From Skermania piniformis (lineage in GTDB: Bacteria; Actinomycetota; Actinomycetes; Mycobacteriales; Mycobacteriaceae), in the NCBI RefSeq assembly GCF_019285775.1, contig NZ_CP079105.1:2356001-2420000 (forward strand): a stretch of 64,000 nucleotides of DNA. The letters run 5' to 3'. Numbering within the stretch: the stretch's first letter is position 1; each line of letters opens with the position of its first letter. The notes under the pieces were generated by a model, which saw only the letters and a program-made list of their open reading frames with translations, was not told the DNA's origin and did no database searches. Below, piece by piece: positions 32,172 to 49,872 of this stretch. Made by a program: the position numbers and the translations under genes.

Positions 32172-35164
32172 TCCGGTTCGCCGAAAATCTCTTTCGCCAT
32201 CGCCACGGTGAGCTCCTTGTAGTGACCGTCACGCCAGTCGTAGTACCACGCCCGCGGACCCGGTTGGGGCCGCCCGGCAGCCCGCACCGCGGCTGCGCTG
32301 GGCCGGTAGGACGCACCGACCGGAATGTCGTCGACCACATGAACGACGTCCGGGCGCTGCGCGGCGACCAAGCCGTACATGCCGTCGGTCAGATCCTGCA
32401 CCTCCAGCCGATAACCCTTGCGCACGGAGACCGCCGCCACCGCAACCTGACGCTGCTCGGCGGCGGGCAGCCCGTAGACAACTTCCAGATCCACTGCGGA
32501 GATTTCGTTCAAGGCACCGGCGATCGGTTGGGTGAACACCGGACCCCGTGCGGTGTCGATCACCGTGTGCTTGTTGTCGACCAACCAGTAGTCGCCGTCC
32601 CGGTCCCGCCGGAACAAGCTCTCGGTCGGCAGCCAGGCGTCGCCCGCGGCGAACACCCCGCGCATACCGTCCTTCGACGCGTCTACCACCGGACTCGCCT
32701 TGCTCAGCAGCAGACCCACCTCGTCGTCCGCACACCGTCGGACGAAGCCACGGTTGTCCACCTCGAACTCGTCGGCGATCGGGTCGTAGGCGGCCAGCTC
32801 GACCGAGGCGGTACCCGGCACCGGTCGGCCCTCGCAACCCGCCTTGACCCCGGCCACGTTCGCCAACACGATGTCACCTTCGGTGGCAGCGTAGAACTCC
32901 AGCACGCGGGCGGGGGTGAACTGGTCGACGGTGCGCCGCCACAATCCGGGTGGCATCCCCGACCCGATGAACAGCCGGATGGGGTGCTGGTGCTGCGGGC
33001 CGAATACATCTGCGTCCAGGATCTCGCGCAGCATCGTCCAGGTGTAGGTCACCACCGTGACGCCGTAGCGATGTACCTCCTCGGCGAACTTTGCCGGCTC
33101 CATCGAGCGTGCCAGCGCGATTCGCGAGCCGCCGGCAACCGCACCGCCGAGGCTCACCAGCAGGCCCGACGAGTGGTGCAGCGGAGCCAGGCAGTACACC
33201 GTGTCGCCGCGATCCAGATCGGCCGAGCTGGCGGTGCCGAACGCGGACAACGCCCACCGATAGTTGGTGATGTACTTGGCTTCCATTCCGTCGCCGGAGC
33301 CGGCGACCAGGATGAACGCCAGCTCCCGGGCGAGCCCCGGGTTGGGTCGATACCACCCGGGCACATCGACCAGGTCCGGGTCGATCTGTTCCAGATCCAC
33401 CACGCGTTCGCCGGTCGGCACCGAAAGTCCACGCGCGTCGCCACCGCCGAGCACCAGCACCTTGCAGCCGGCGGTCGCCGCCGCCGCGACGTTCTGCGGA
33501 TCGGTGATCAGCGTCGAGATCCCGGTCAATCGGATCGCCGCAGCGAGGTCTCCGCCGGGGGCGAGCAGGACCGAGACCGCGCCGAGTCGGGACAACGCCG
33601 CCACCGCCGCCAAACCGGACGGCCGTGTCTCCATCAGCACCCCGACCCGGCCGGCCGGGCGGACCCCGGCCTGGATGAGGCCTTTCACCACATTGTCGAT
33701 CCGGGTGTTCACCGCGGCGTTGGTATGTACCCGGTCGTCGAAGATGAAGCTCTGCCCCAGCGGCGCCCGGCGGCCCTGCTCGGCGAGCATGCTGCCCAAC
33801 GAGATCTGGGTGTGCGGCTGCAACTGGCCCAGCCGGGAAAGCCGCGGCAGCGCCCGCGCCGCCTCGCCGGAGAACTCGACGCTGCTGCGGATCCGGCTAC
33901 CGGCGAAACCGATGATGCCGCGACTGACGGTGGTGCCGACCTCGGCGGCCGTGGCCGCCGTGTGCATCATCCGCTCGACCGGGGTGGGCGGGCGGTGCTG
34001 GTCGGGATCATCCTCCAGCATCGGCTCGATCATGTCCGGCATCGATCCGACGCCATCGCGCCACCGCACCCAGTCGGCCACCAACGGCCAGGTGATCGTG
34101 GCCGCGGTATTACCCGCGACCAGTCCGAAATGCCCTGCACGCAGGCGCATCTCGTAGATGTCGGCATTCGGTGCGGCCCGCTTGATGCCACGCACCGCCG
34201 CCGGCACCCCGATGTCGTCCAGCTCGCCGACGAACGCCAGGATCGGGCAGGTGATCTCGGCCAGGGTCACCGGTTGGTCGGCGATCACGAAACCGCCGGA
34301 AACCATCCGGTTGTGGACCACGAACTGCTTGAGCAGATCGGCGAGCGCCGGGCCGGCGTAGCCGACCCAACCGTCCTGTTCCAGGAATCGACGCTGCCGC
34401 TCCCGGGGCAACAACGCTTCCCGGTCGTGCAGCTGCCGGACGAAATCGACCCGGGCCCGCACCGTCTTCACCGGATCGAGCAGCTGGAAGCCGGTGCGAA
34501 CCATCGAGTCGCTGAGCGAGAACCGGCTCACCACGTGATCGGCGATGAACTCCGCCACCGACGAGGTGAAATCGGCCGGGAGCCCGAACGGGAGCCCCGC
34601 AACCAGATCGACCGGGCTGCCGAAGGTGATCAAGCTGGCGATTCCGTCGGTCCGGCGGAACGCCGCGACCTGATAGCCGAACATGCCACCCTGGGAGTAG
34701 CCGGCCAGGTGGATCGGCCGGCCGCCGGTGCGGCGCAGCACCGCGTCGATGGCGTCGTTGCAGGCGACCACGTGGTCGGCGAGATCGCGTTTCCAGCCGC
34801 CCTCCTCGGTCTCCGGTGCACCGAAGTCGACCACCCACGTATCGATGCCCGCGCGGGACAGGATGCCGATCGCGCCCTTGTCGGTGGTCACGTCGTAGAC
34901 GTCGGCGGCGACCATCAGCGGGGGGATCAGCAGCGCGACCGGTCGGTCCGGGGTGTCGTCGCCGGGGAAGTAGTGTCGGAGCCGAAAGTTCGGCTTCCGC
35001 TCGACGACCTCGAAGGGGGACGACTCGTCGTCGGTCGCGAGTCCGCCGAACCGGATCACTTCGAGCCCGTTCTGCGCTGTCGCGATCAGCCGCTGCACCT
35101 GGCCGACGATGCCCACGTTCCGATCCTCCACAACTGCTCCCACCACCGCGGTGACTGACGCCAC
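32168..35164 (-). CDS. Alpha/beta hydrolase - acyl-CoA synthetase-like fusion (Rv1683-like)
   Basis: A very long chain (about 998 residues from the GTG at 35162-35164) joining two enzymes. The first ~400 residues are an alpha/beta hydrolase of the PHA-synthase/lipase type with the nucleophile elbow HLAGYSQGGMFGY and a late AGHFGL histidine. The rest is an adenylate-forming enzyme with EFYAATEGDIVLAN (adenine motif) and YWLVDNKHTVIDT. The usual phosphate loop is degenerate (ILVAGSGDGMEAKY instead of a SGTTGxPK pattern). The M. tuberculosis homologue Rv1683 is linked to triacylglycerol metabolism, so a neutral-lipid role is likely. The frame is open upstream into the argH end; GTG is preferred over a TTG six codons... 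away only on spacing, so the start is uncertain. Confidence 0.82.
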   Translation of the reverse strand: MASVTAVVGAVVEDRNVGIVGQVQRLIATAQNGLEVIRFGGLATDDESSPFEVVERKPNFRLRHYFPGDDTPDRPVALLIPPLMVAADVYDVTTDKGAIGILSRAGIDTWVVDFGAPETEEGGWKRDLADHVVACNDAIDAVLRRTGGRPIHLAGYSQGGMFGYQVAAFRRTDGIASLITFGSPVDLVAGLPFGLPADFTSSVAEFIADHVVSRFSLSDSMVRTGFQLLDPVKTVRARVDFVRQLHDREALLPRERQRRFLEQDGWVGYAGPALADLLKQFVVHNRMVSGGFVIADQPVTLAEITCPILAFVGELDDIGVPAAVRGIKRAAPNADIYEMRLRAGHFGLVAGNTAATITWPLVADWVRWRDGVGSMPDMIEPMLEDDPDQHRPPTPVERMMHTAATAAEVGTTVSRGIIGFAGSRIRSSVEFSGEAARALPRLSRLGQLQPHTQISLGSMLAEQGRRAPLGQSFIFDDRVHTNAAVNTRIDNVVKGLIQAGVRPAGRVGVLMETRPSGLAAVAALSRLGAVSVLLAPGGDLAAAIRLTGISTLITDPQNVAAAATAGCKVLVLGGGDARGLSVPTGERVVDLEQIDPDLVDVPGWYRPNPGLARELAFILVAGSGDGMEAKYITNYRWALSAFGTASSADLDRGDTVYCLAPLHHSSGLLVSLGGAVAGGSRIALARSMEPAKFAEEVHRYGVTVVTYTWTMLREILDADVFGPQHQHPIRLFIGSGMPPGLWRRTVDQFTPARVLEFYAATEGDIVLANVAGVKAGCEGRPVPGTASVELAAYDPIADEFEVDNRGFVRRCADDEVGLLLSKASPVVDASKDGMRGVFAAGDAWLPTESLFRRDRDGDYWLVDNKHTVIDTARGPVFTQPIAGALNEISAVDLEVVYGLPAAEQRQVAVAAVSVRKGYRLEVQDLTDGMYGLVAAQRPDVVHVVDDIPVGASYRPSAAAVRAAGRPQPGPRAWYYDWRDGHYKELTVAMAKEIFGEPE

Positions 35165-35189
35165 ATCGATCAACGACCCCCTGAGCTTG

Positions 35190-37876
<2,687 letters not shown>

Positions 37877-37936
37877 GGTTCGGGTCTCCTTCGTGTTACG
37901 GGGTCCTGCGGGTTGATCGGTTGTGCGGGAGTCGCG

Positions 37937-40650
<2,714 letters not shown>

Positions 40651-40654
<4 letters not shown>

Positions 40655-41525
40655 GTCGGCGTCACCATCGTGCCGATCCCGGCACCGGTGAACAGCTCGA
40701 GCAACACCGAATGCGGTACTCGGCCGTCGATGACGTGCGCGCTGGGCACCCGACCGAGCACCGCCCGCAGACACGCCTCCATCTTCGGCACCATGCCCGC
40801 GGCCAACCGCGGAAGCACCTCCGCGAGCTGCCGAGCCGTGATCCGGGAGACCAACGAGCCGCGGTCGGGCCAAGCGGTGTACAGCCCCTCGACATCGGTG
40901 AGCATGATCAGCCGGGCCGCACCCAGTCCCTCGGCCAACGCCGCGGCCGCGGTATCGGCATTCACGTTGTGCACCACCCCGTCCACGTCCGGGGCGAGGG
41001 TGGACACCACCGGGATCCGGCCGGCGTGAATCAGGTCGTGCACCGCCGCGGGGTTCACCGCCGTCACGTCCCCGACCAGGCCGATATCGGTCGGCGCGCC
41101 GTCCACGTCGACGGTGCGCCGGGTCGCGGTGAACAGGTGCGCGTCCTCGCCGGTCAGGCCGACCGCGTACGGACCGTGCGCGTTGATCAGCCCGACCAGC
41201 TCCCGGCCGACCTGACCGAACAGCACCATCCGGGCCACATCCAGCACCTCGGGTGTGGTGACCCGGAAACCGCCCTGGAACGCCCCGTCCAGCCCGAGCC
41301 GGCGCAGCATCGCGCTGATCTGCGGACCGCCACCGTGCACCACCACCGGGTGCACCCCGACCGTGCGCAGGAACACCATGTCGGCGGCGAACGCGGCCTT
41401 CAGCGTGTCGTCGGTCATCGCGTTGCCGCCGTACTTGACCACGACGATCTTGTTGTGCAACTGCTGCAACCACGGCAACGCGTCGGCCAGGACATGCGCC
41501 TTCTGCTCGGCGGTCAGGTCGTCGA

Positions 41526-41529
<4 letters not shown>
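40651..41529 (-). CDS. argB: Acetylglutamate kinase
   Basis: A 292-residue amino-acid kinase. The glycine-rich start [18 protein letters not shown], the substrate segment [14 protein letters not shown] and the final nucleotide region ([20 protein letters not shown]) fit the arginine-inhibited hexameric form with its N-terminal helix ([20 protein letters not shown]). GTG at 41527-41529 overlaps the argJ stop. Confidence 0.95.
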
Positions 41530-43812
<2,283 letters not shown>

Positions 43813-43841
43813 TCGGGTTCGAGGCCCCGACCCGACGGGCG

Positions 43842-44855
43842 CTACTCGACGGTGAGCAACGCCAGCGTCGACTCGGCGGTGTAGAAGGGCTCCAGCCGGT
43901 CGCGAACCAACGTCGCCAATGCTCCGCTCGCCCGGGCTGCGTCCAAGATCGCCGGCCCGAAGCGGAGGATCTCCGCCGCGATGTCGTCGTTGCCGATGCC
44001 GAGGGCGGGCAGCAGCTCGGCCAGGCTGAGGTCGCCGTACCGCGCGAAGAAGACGTCGACGCATTCGACCACGGCCTCGCGCACATACGGCTTGTTCCGG
44101 CTGGTCAAGCCGACCTCACGAACGGCCCCCAGCAACCCGTCGAGCTCGTCCGCCGACATGTAGTCGCGGAGGCCGCTGATCGGTTCGTCCGCGTGCAGGT
44201 CCCAGACCTGCATCACCGCCGGCCGGGTCGACGGGTCGGCCAGCACGTCCCGGATCGCGTCGTTGGTCCGGCGCAGCGCGTATTGCGCGCCCTTGCCGGC
44301 CACGTCGCCGACCAGCCGGTCCGAGGCCTTGAGCACCCGCGACGCGGCACTCTGCCCGATCGCGAACATCGAGCCCACGCCCGGAATCTTCTCCGCCCGC
44401 TCCCGGCCCTGCTGCACGAAATCACCGACGATCTTGCTGACGAACAACGTCGCGAGTTCGGCGACCAGCGGGCTCTCGGTGAGCCGATCGAGCGCACGGT
44501 CGTGCAGCCGGCGCATCGACAGCACCTGCGTTACCAGCGCGTCGGCGGCGGCGCGGTCGACCAGGTCGCCCAAGCGATATTCCTCGGCCGCCGAATGTGC
44601 GTAGATCGCGTCGGCACAGGCGAGCACGACATCGCGGGCGATATCGCTGCCGCCGACCTGGTCGAGCAGTCGCAGCACCGTCTCCACCACATCGTCCGGT
44701 CGGACCACGTCGCGGGTCCGCATGCTCGCCCCGACGGCCACGACGTCGTCGACGTCCCGAGCGACGACCTCGGCGAACCGAGTTCCGTCCAGCTCGGCCA
44801 GGACGAATTCGACCTGGGCGTCAAGCAAACGTTGAGCGATCTGTTCCGCGGTCAC
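43842..44855 (-). CDS. Conserved-looking hypothetical protein, 337 residues
   Basis: A 337-residue, strongly helical and acidic protein. No domain is recognised. Segments that stand out are [20 protein letters not shown] and [26 protein letters not shown], which look amphipathic and could sit on a membrane or form a coiled coil. Glycine in PGVGS and the absence of enzyme-like motifs suggest a structural role. Its start overlaps the stop of the 140-residue upstream gene, so the two form a pair. It reads toward argC on the same strand with 64 bases between. Confidence 0.75.
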   Translation of the reverse strand: MTAEQIAQRLLDAQVEFVLAELDGTRFAEVVARDVDDVVAVGASMRTRDVVRPDDVVETVLRLLDQVGGSDIARDVVLACADAIYAHSAAEEYRLGDLVDRAAADALVTQVLSMRRLHDRALDRLTESPLVAELATLFVSKIVGDFVQQGRERAEKIPGVGSMFAIGQSAASRVLKASDRLVGDVAGKGAQYALRRTNDAIRDVLADPSTRPAVMQVWDLHADEPISGLRDYMSADELDGLLGAVREVGLTSRNKPYVREAVVECVDVFFARYGDLSLAELLPALGIGNDDIAAEILRFGPAILDAARASGALATLVRDRLEPFYTAESTLALLTVE

Positions 44856-45274
44856 CGGTTCTGTTCTCCCTGCTTCGGTTCGTTGGTTCCCGACTCGTGC
44901 TGCTGCATTTCAGCACGGATCCGCGCCAGCCGCTCATGCCCGGCCCGCTCACGCTCGGCCCACTGTTGCGCGGCGGAGCGACCGGCGGGTGTCTCTGCAG
45001 CCAACTCTTGGCCACCGATCGCGGTTCCCGCGCGACGTTCCACCTTGTCCCGAACGTTCTCGAAGGTCGGCACGCCCGCGTCGGTGTACTCGACGACCGG
45101 CGTCGCCGGCGGGGCGACCACCGGCGGCGGGGCCACGGCGGGCGGGACGGGTCCGGCCGCCGCAACCAGGCCCGCGAGGCCGGGCCGCCCGTCGGCGACC
45201 CGCCGGATCACCTCGAACACCTCCGTGTCGTCGGCGGCCCGGAGCCGGGCGATCACCTCGTCGATCTCGATCAC
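44852..45274 (-). CDS. Hypothetical protein with proline-rich centre, 140 residues
   Basis: A 140-residue protein with a short helical head ([20 protein letters not shown]), a proline- and valine-rich linker ([20 protein letters not shown]) and a charged helical tail rich in Glu, Arg and Gln ([20 protein letters not shown]). No known domain. It is coupled to the 337-residue protein by a four-base overlap. Start ATG at 45272-45274, 99 bases from the urease operon on the other strand; that gap should hold both promoters, none of which is clear. Confidence 0.7.
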   Translation of the reverse strand: MIEIDEVIARLRAADDTEVFEVIRRVADGRPGLAGLVAAAGPVPPAVAPPPVVAPPATPVVEYTDAGVPTFENVRDKVERRAGTAIGGQELAAETPAGRSAAQQWAERERAGHERLARIRAEMQQHESGTNEPKQGEQNR

Positions 45275-45373
45275 GCACCGAGGCTACCCGCGCACGACAA
45301 GCGCGGTCGGAGTAGTGATGTCGGGGGTCGTGCTGGAAACAAGGCCGAAACGTCGGCTTGCAAGAATGACCGC

Positions 45374-45676
45374 GTGCATTTCAGTCCGGCCGACACCGAG
45401 AAGCTTCTGCTCGCCACCGCAGGGATGGTCGCCCGGGACCGGTTGGCTCGCGGCGTCCGGCTCAACTACCCGGAAGCGGTGGCGTTGCTGTCCACCTGGG
45501 TGATCGAGCAGGCCCGCGCCGGCAGCGCGGTCGACGAGCTGATGGTGGCCGGCCGGCGGGTGCTCACCCGCAGCCAGGTGATGGACGGGGTGCCGGAGAT
45601 GCTGGCCGATGTGCAGGTGGAGGCGACGTTTCCGGACGGACGCAAACTCGTCACGCTGCACCACCCGATCGACTGA
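45374..45676 (+). CDS. ureA: Urease gamma subunit
   Basis: A 100-residue UreA, the normal length. It begins [20 protein letters not shown] and contains [20 protein letters not shown], the family core. The start is GTG at 45374-45376; the frame is open far upstream but only this start gives the family N terminus. It is the first gene of ureABCFGD. Urease hydrolyses urea to ammonia and carbon dioxide. Confidence 0.95.
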   Translation: MHFSPADTEKLLLATAGMVARDRLARGVRLNYPEAVALLSTWVIEQARAGSAVDELMVAGRRVLTRSQVMDGVPEMLADVQVEATFPDGRKLVTLHHPID

Positions 45677-45692
45677 CCACGAGAGGACCGTG

Positions 45693-46019
45693 ATGTCCGG
45701 CAGCACCGACGGCCCGGGCGGTTATCGCATCCGGCCGGGCGAGATCGAACTCAACGCCGACCGCACCGAATCCGAGCGGATCAGCCTGGTGATCGAGAAC
45801 ACCGGAGACCGCCCGGTGCAGATCGGGTCGCACCTGCACCTGCCCGACGCCAACACCGCGTTGGCCTTCGACCGGGCGGCCGCCGCAGGGTTCCGGCTGG
45901 ACGTCCCGTCCGGGACGTCGCAGCGGTTCGAACCCGGCGCGTCCCGCCGGGTGGACGCGGTGGCCCTGCGCGGCGCCCGGCGGGTGCCCGGCCTGCAGAT
46001 CCGGGAAGGGAATCGGTAG
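45693..46019 (+). CDS. ureB: Urease beta subunit
   Basis: A 108-residue UreB with the core PGEIELNADRTESERISLVI and IGSHLHLPDANTALAFDRAA. ATG at 45693-45695 has AGAGGACC ahead of it. It is 16 bases after ureA and its TAG stop is immediately followed by the ureC ATG. Separate A, B and C genes are the usual arrangement in mycobacteria and Nocardia. Confidence 0.95.
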   Translation: MSGSTDGPGGYRIRPGEIELNADRTESERISLVIENTGDRPVQIGSHLHLPDANTALAFDRAAAAGFRLDVPSGTSQRFEPGASRRVDAVALRGARRVPGLQIREGNR

Positions 46020-47723
46020 ATGGTGCGGATCGATCGGGCGCGCTACGCCGCGCTGTACGGCCCGACCACCGGCGATCGGGTACGGCTCGGCGACACCGAC
46101 CTGTGGATCGAGATCGAGGACGACCGCACCGCCGGTGGCGAGGAGGCGGTGTTCGGCGGTGGCAAATCGATCCGCGAGTCGATGGCGCAGTCGACCCGCA
46201 GCCGCGCGGACGGTGCTCTGGACACGGTGATCACCAACGCGATCGTGCTGGACTGGTGGGGCATCATCCGCGCCGACATCGGCATTCGGGACGGCCGGAT
46301 CGTCGGGTTGGGCCGGGCGGGTAATCCGGACATCGCGGACGGGGTCGACCCGGCGCTGGTGATCGGCCCGTGCACCGACGTGATCTCCGGCGAGGGCCGG
46401 ATCGTCACCGCCGGCGCCATCGACTCGCACGTGCACCTGCTGTCGCCGTCGCAGATCCACGAGGCGCTGGCCACCGGGATCACCACGATCGTCGGCGGCG
46501 GCACCGGGCCGTCCGAGGGCTCCAAGGCCACCACGGTCACCCCCGGGCCGTGGCACCTGGCCGCCATGCACCGCGCGCTGGACCCTTTCCCGATCAACGT
46601 GCTGCTGCTCGGCAAGGGCAACACGGTGTCGTTGCCCGGGCTGGCCGAGCAGGCGTTGGGTGGCGCGGCCGGCTACAAGGTGCACGAGGACTGGGGGTCG
46701 ACGCCGGCCGCGATCGATGCGGCGTTGCGCGCTGCGCAGGAATGGGGCCTGCAGGTCGCGCTGCATTCGGATTCGCTGAACGAGACCGGTTTCGTCGAAT
46801 CGACGGTCGCCGCGATCGGCGGTCGCAGCATCCACGCCTTCCACGTCGAGGGTGCCGGCGGCGGGCATGCGCCGGATATCCTGTCGATCGCCGGACTGCC
46901 GAACGTGATTCCGGGCTCGACGAATCCGACGTTGCCGCACACGGTGAACACCGTTGCCGAGCATCTGGACATGCTGATGGTGTGCCATCACCTGAATCCG
47001 GCGGTGCCGGAGGACCTGGCGTTCGCCGAGTCCCGGATTCGGGCGACCACGATTGCCGCCGAAGACATTCTGCACGACATGGGCGCGCTGTCGATCACCT
47101 CGTCGGATGCGCAGGCGATGGGCCGGATCGGCGAGGTGATCACCCGGACCTGGCAGGTCGCGCACGTGATGAAGCAGCGCCGGGGTTCGTTGGGCGACGC
47201 GCTGCCGGCGGACAACGAACGCGCCCGCCGCTACGTCGCGAAGTACACGATCAACCCGGCGATCGGGCACGGCGTGGATTACGAGATCGGGTCGATCGAG
47301 GTCGGCAAGCTGGCCGACCTGGTGCTGTGGGAGCCGAAGTTCTTCGGGGTGCGCCCAGCCGTGGTGCTCAAGGGCGGCGGCCTCGTCTGGGCTGCCCTCG
47401 GCGACCCGAACGCGTCCATCCCGACCCCGCAGCCGGTGCTGATGCGCCCGGCGTTCCTGGACGCGACCGGCGCCGACCACAGCGTCAGCTTCGTCGCGCC
47501 GGCCGCGCTGGACGACGGCCTGGCCGACCGGTTGGGGCTGCGCCGACGGCTGGCGGCAGTACGCGATACCCGCGCGATCGGCAAGGCCGACCTGCGCAAC
47601 AACGACGCGCTACCGGACATCGCGATCGAGCCGGACACGTTCGCGATCGCGATCGACGGCGAACCGGTGCAACCGGCGCCGGCCGCGGTGTTGCCGCTGG
47701 CCCAGCTGTATTCGATGTTCTGA
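46020..47723 (+). CDS. ureC: Urease alpha (catalytic) subunit
   Basis: A 567-residue UreC that holds the dinuclear nickel centre. Metal-binding and catalytic segments are intact: [12 protein letters not shown], the carbamylated-lysine site [34 protein letters not shown] and the flap [20 protein letters not shown]. The mature enzyme requires the UreDFG accessory proteins encoded next to it. Start codon directly abuts the ureB stop. Confidence 0.97.
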   Translation: MVRIDRARYAALYGPTTGDRVRLGDTDLWIEIEDDRTAGGEEAVFGGGKSIRESMAQSTRSRADGALDTVITNAIVLDWWGIIRADIGIRDGRIVGLGRAGNPDIADGVDPALVIGPCTDVISGEGRIVTAGAIDSHVHLLSPSQIHEALATGITTIVGGGTGPSEGSKATTVTPGPWHLAAMHRALDPFPINVLLLGKGNTVSLPGLAEQALGGAAGYKVHEDWGSTPAAIDAALRAAQEWGLQVALHSDSLNETGFVESTVAAIGGRSIHAFHVEGAGGGHAPDILSIAGLPNVIPGSTNPTLPHTVNTVAEHLDMLMVCHHLNPAVPEDLAFAESRIRATTIAAEDILHDMGALSITSSDAQAMGRIGEVITRTWQVAHVMKQRRGSLGDALPADNERARRYVAKYTINPAIGHGVDYEIGSIEVGKLADLVLWEPKFFGVRPAVVLKGGGLVWAALGDPNASIPTPQPVLMRPAFLDATGADHSVSFVAPAALDDGLADRLGLRRRLAAVRDTRAIGKADLRNNDALPDIAIEPDTFAIAIDGEPVQPAPAAVLPLAQLYSMF

Positions 47724-47739
47724 GGATGTCGTCCTGAGG

Positions 47740-48405
47740 ATGCCGCTGCCCGCACCCGCCTCGGTGACGCTGGCGATGGTGCTGGCCGATGCACGGCTGC
47801 CGGCCGGCGGGCACGCGCACTCGGCCGGGATCGAGCCGGCACTACAGGCCGGGTTGCCTGTTTCCGACGTCCCGGCGCTACTGCGCGGCCGGGTGGCGAC
47901 CACCACGTCGGTGGACGCCGGCACGGCCGTGGTGGCCGGGCACCGGCGTCGGCTCGATCCGAACGCCGACCTGGCGCCGGTCGAGATAGCGTGGGCCGCA
48001 CGGACGCTCAGCCCGGCGATGCGGAACGCCGCCCGGTTACAGGGTCGCGGGTTGACCCGGCTGGCCCGGCGACTCTGGCCCGAGCTCGTGCTGCCGGAGC
48101 GGGTGTCGCGGCCGGTGGTGCTCGGCGCGATCGCGGCAACGGCCGGGTTGCTCGCCGCGGACCTGGTCCGGCTGGTGATCTACGACGATCTGGCCACCGC
48201 GGCGGCCGCGCTGCTCAAGCTGGAACCGGGCGATCCGCTGGACGCGACCGCGCTGGTGCTGGCGCTGTGCGCCGAAGCCGACCACCGGGTAACCATGCTC
48301 GCCGCCCTGACCGACCCCGCGGACATCCCCGCCGCGGGCGCACCAGATGCCGAGGCGTGGGCAGAGGCGCACGCCCGATCCACCGGAAGGTTGTTCCGTG
48401 CCTGA
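47740..48405 (+). CDS. ureF: Urease accessory protein UreF
   Basis: A 221-residue, mainly helical UreF, the scaffold that gates the UreG GTPase during nickel insertion. Family segments are [21 protein letters not shown] near the start and [20 protein letters not shown] in the second half. It is short of the C-terminal tail seen in some homologues. ATG at 47740; the last eight bases overlap ureG. Confidence 0.88.
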   Translation: MPLPAPASVTLAMVLADARLPAGGHAHSAGIEPALQAGLPVSDVPALLRGRVATTTSVDAGTAVVAGHRRRLDPNADLAPVEIAWAARTLSPAMRNAARLQGRGLTRLARRLWPELVLPERVSRPVVLGAIAATAGLLAADLVRLVIYDDLATAAAALLKLEPGDPLDATALVLALCAEADHRVTMLAALTDPADIPAAGAPDAEAWAEAHARSTGRLFRA

Positions 48406-49165
48406 TGATTCGTCCACTTCCGACCGAGCGCTGCGGCTCGGCGTCGCCGGACCGGTCGGCACCGGAAAGTCGTCGCTGATCGCTACGATCTGCCGCGCGC
48501 TTGCCGACGAGATCCGGATCGGCGTGATCACCAACGACATCTACACCGACGAGGATGCCCGGTTCCTCCGGTCCGAGGGGGTGCTCGATCCCGATCGGAT
48601 TCGGGCGGTGGAGACCGGCGCCTGTCCGCACACCGCGATCCGCGACGACGTCACCGCGAACCTGATGGCCGCCGAAGACCTGGAGCGCGACCACACGCCG
48701 CTGGATCTGGTGGTGATCGAGTCCGGCGGCGACAACCTGACCGCCACCTTCTCCCCCGCTCTGGTGGACGCGCAGATCTTCGTGCTCGACGTGGCCGGCG
48801 GCGGCGATGTCGCGCGCAAGGGTGGGCCGGGCATCGGCCGGGCCGACCTACTCGTCGTGAACAAGACCGACCTCGCGCCGTACGTGGGGGTGGACGTCCC
48901 GACGATGGTGGCCGACGCCCGCACCGCGCGGGACGACCGGCCGGTGCTCGCGCTGTCCCGCACCGACACCGAATCGGTTGCGGCACTGCGGCAGTGGGTG
49001 CTCGGTGTGCTAACCGCATATCGCGCGGGGCAGCATGTGCCGGTCGACCCGGGCCCGATGGCCCCACACTTCCACGCCGACGAGTCCGCACCCGGCGGCG
49101 GCTACACGCATACTCACGAAACCCACAGCCATGTCGGCGCGTCCGGGCATTCGCACGATTCGTGA
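48398..49165 (+). CDS. ureG: Urease accessory GTPase UreG with histidine-rich tail
   Basis: A 255-residue UreG GTPase that delivers nickel. P-loop [20 protein letters not shown], the metal-binding CPH in [13 protein letters not shown], and [13 protein letters not shown] are present. Most UreG proteins are about 205-225 residues; here about 30 extra C-terminal residues carry a run of histidines ([20 protein letters not shown], then [12 protein letters not shown]). There is no ureE in the operon, so the tail may store or hand on nickel (inference). The GTG start overlaps ureF. Confidence 0.94.
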   Translation: MPDDSSTSDRALRLGVAGPVGTGKSSLIATICRALADEIRIGVITNDIYTDEDARFLRSEGVLDPDRIRAVETGACPHTAIRDDVTANLMAAEDLERDHTPLDLVVIESGGDNLTATFSPALVDAQIFVLDVAGGGDVARKGGPGIGRADLLVVNKTDLAPYVGVDVPTMVADARTARDDRPVLALSRTDTESVAALRQWVLGVLTAYRAGQHVPVDPGPMAPHFHADESAPGGGYTHTHETHSHVGASGHSHDS

Positions 49166-49872
49166 CCCCCGCCGAAACGCTGATCGCGGTCGACCGGGCC
49201 GAGCCACGCGCCGTCGTCGATCTGCGTGGTGGGACGCTGGTTCCCCGGCTGATCGACCGGACCCATCAGCACGTCCGGGTGGCGCTGGTGGCGGGCGGCG
49301 CACTGCTGCTGCCCGGCGATCGGGTACGTCTGCGGGTCCGGGTGGGTGCGGACTGCCACCTGGAGTTGGCGGACATCGGCGGCACTGTCGCCTACGGCTC
49401 TCCGGCGGGTGTGCCGGAAAGCGTCGCGGAATGGCGCACCGACATCGTCGTCGGCGCCGGCGGGTCGCTGGTCTGGCACGGGCTGCCGTTCGTCGTCGCC
49501 GATCGCGCGCACGTGCGGCGGACGACCACGCTCACCCTGTGCGGCGGCGACGCCACTGCCCTGGTCCGCGAGACGCTGGTGCTCGGCCGGACCGGCGAGT
49601 CGGGGGGCCGAATCGGCACCCGGACCTCGGTGACCCGTGCCGGAACACCCGTTCTCGTCGAACAGCTCGACGTAGCGGGCGCCGAGCCGACGCCCGGAAT
49701 CCTCGGCACGGCCCGGGTGCTCGACACGGTCCTGGCGATGGGCTTCCCGATGGCGGCCGATCCAGCCGCAGCGGAGACGGTCGTGCTGGCACTCGACAGC
49801 AAGGACGCACTCGTCCGCTGGTCGGGTTCGGCAGCACACCACAGTCCCTTACCGAGGACGCGCACCTTCTGA
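49162..49872 (+). CDS. ureD: Urease accessory protein UreD/UreH
   Basis: A 236-residue UreD, which holds the apo-urease while nickel is loaded. Family segments are [39 protein letters not shown] and [17 protein letters not shown] at 49162-49164 overlaps the ureG stop as GTGA. Its last 24 bases overlap, on the opposite strand, the end of the FAD oxidoreductase gene, a tail-to-tail overlap. Confidence 0.88.
   Translation: MTPAETLIAVDRAEPRAVVDLRGGTLVPRLIDRTHQHVRVALVAGGALLLPGDRVRLRVRVGADCHLELADIGGTVAYGSPAGVPESVAEWRTDIVVGAGGSLVWHGLPFVVADRAHVRRTTTLTLCGGDATALVRETLVLGRTGESGGRIGTRTSVTRAGTPVLVEQLDVAGAEPTPGILGTARVLDTVLAMGFPMAADPAAAETVVLALDSKDALVRWSGSAAHHSPLPRTRTF

Noticed and set aside
32222-35158. 978-codon plus-strand frame opposite the hydrolase/synthetase fusion
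   Set aside because: Antisense shadow of a verified gene; composition is His/Arg/Gln-rich without motifs.
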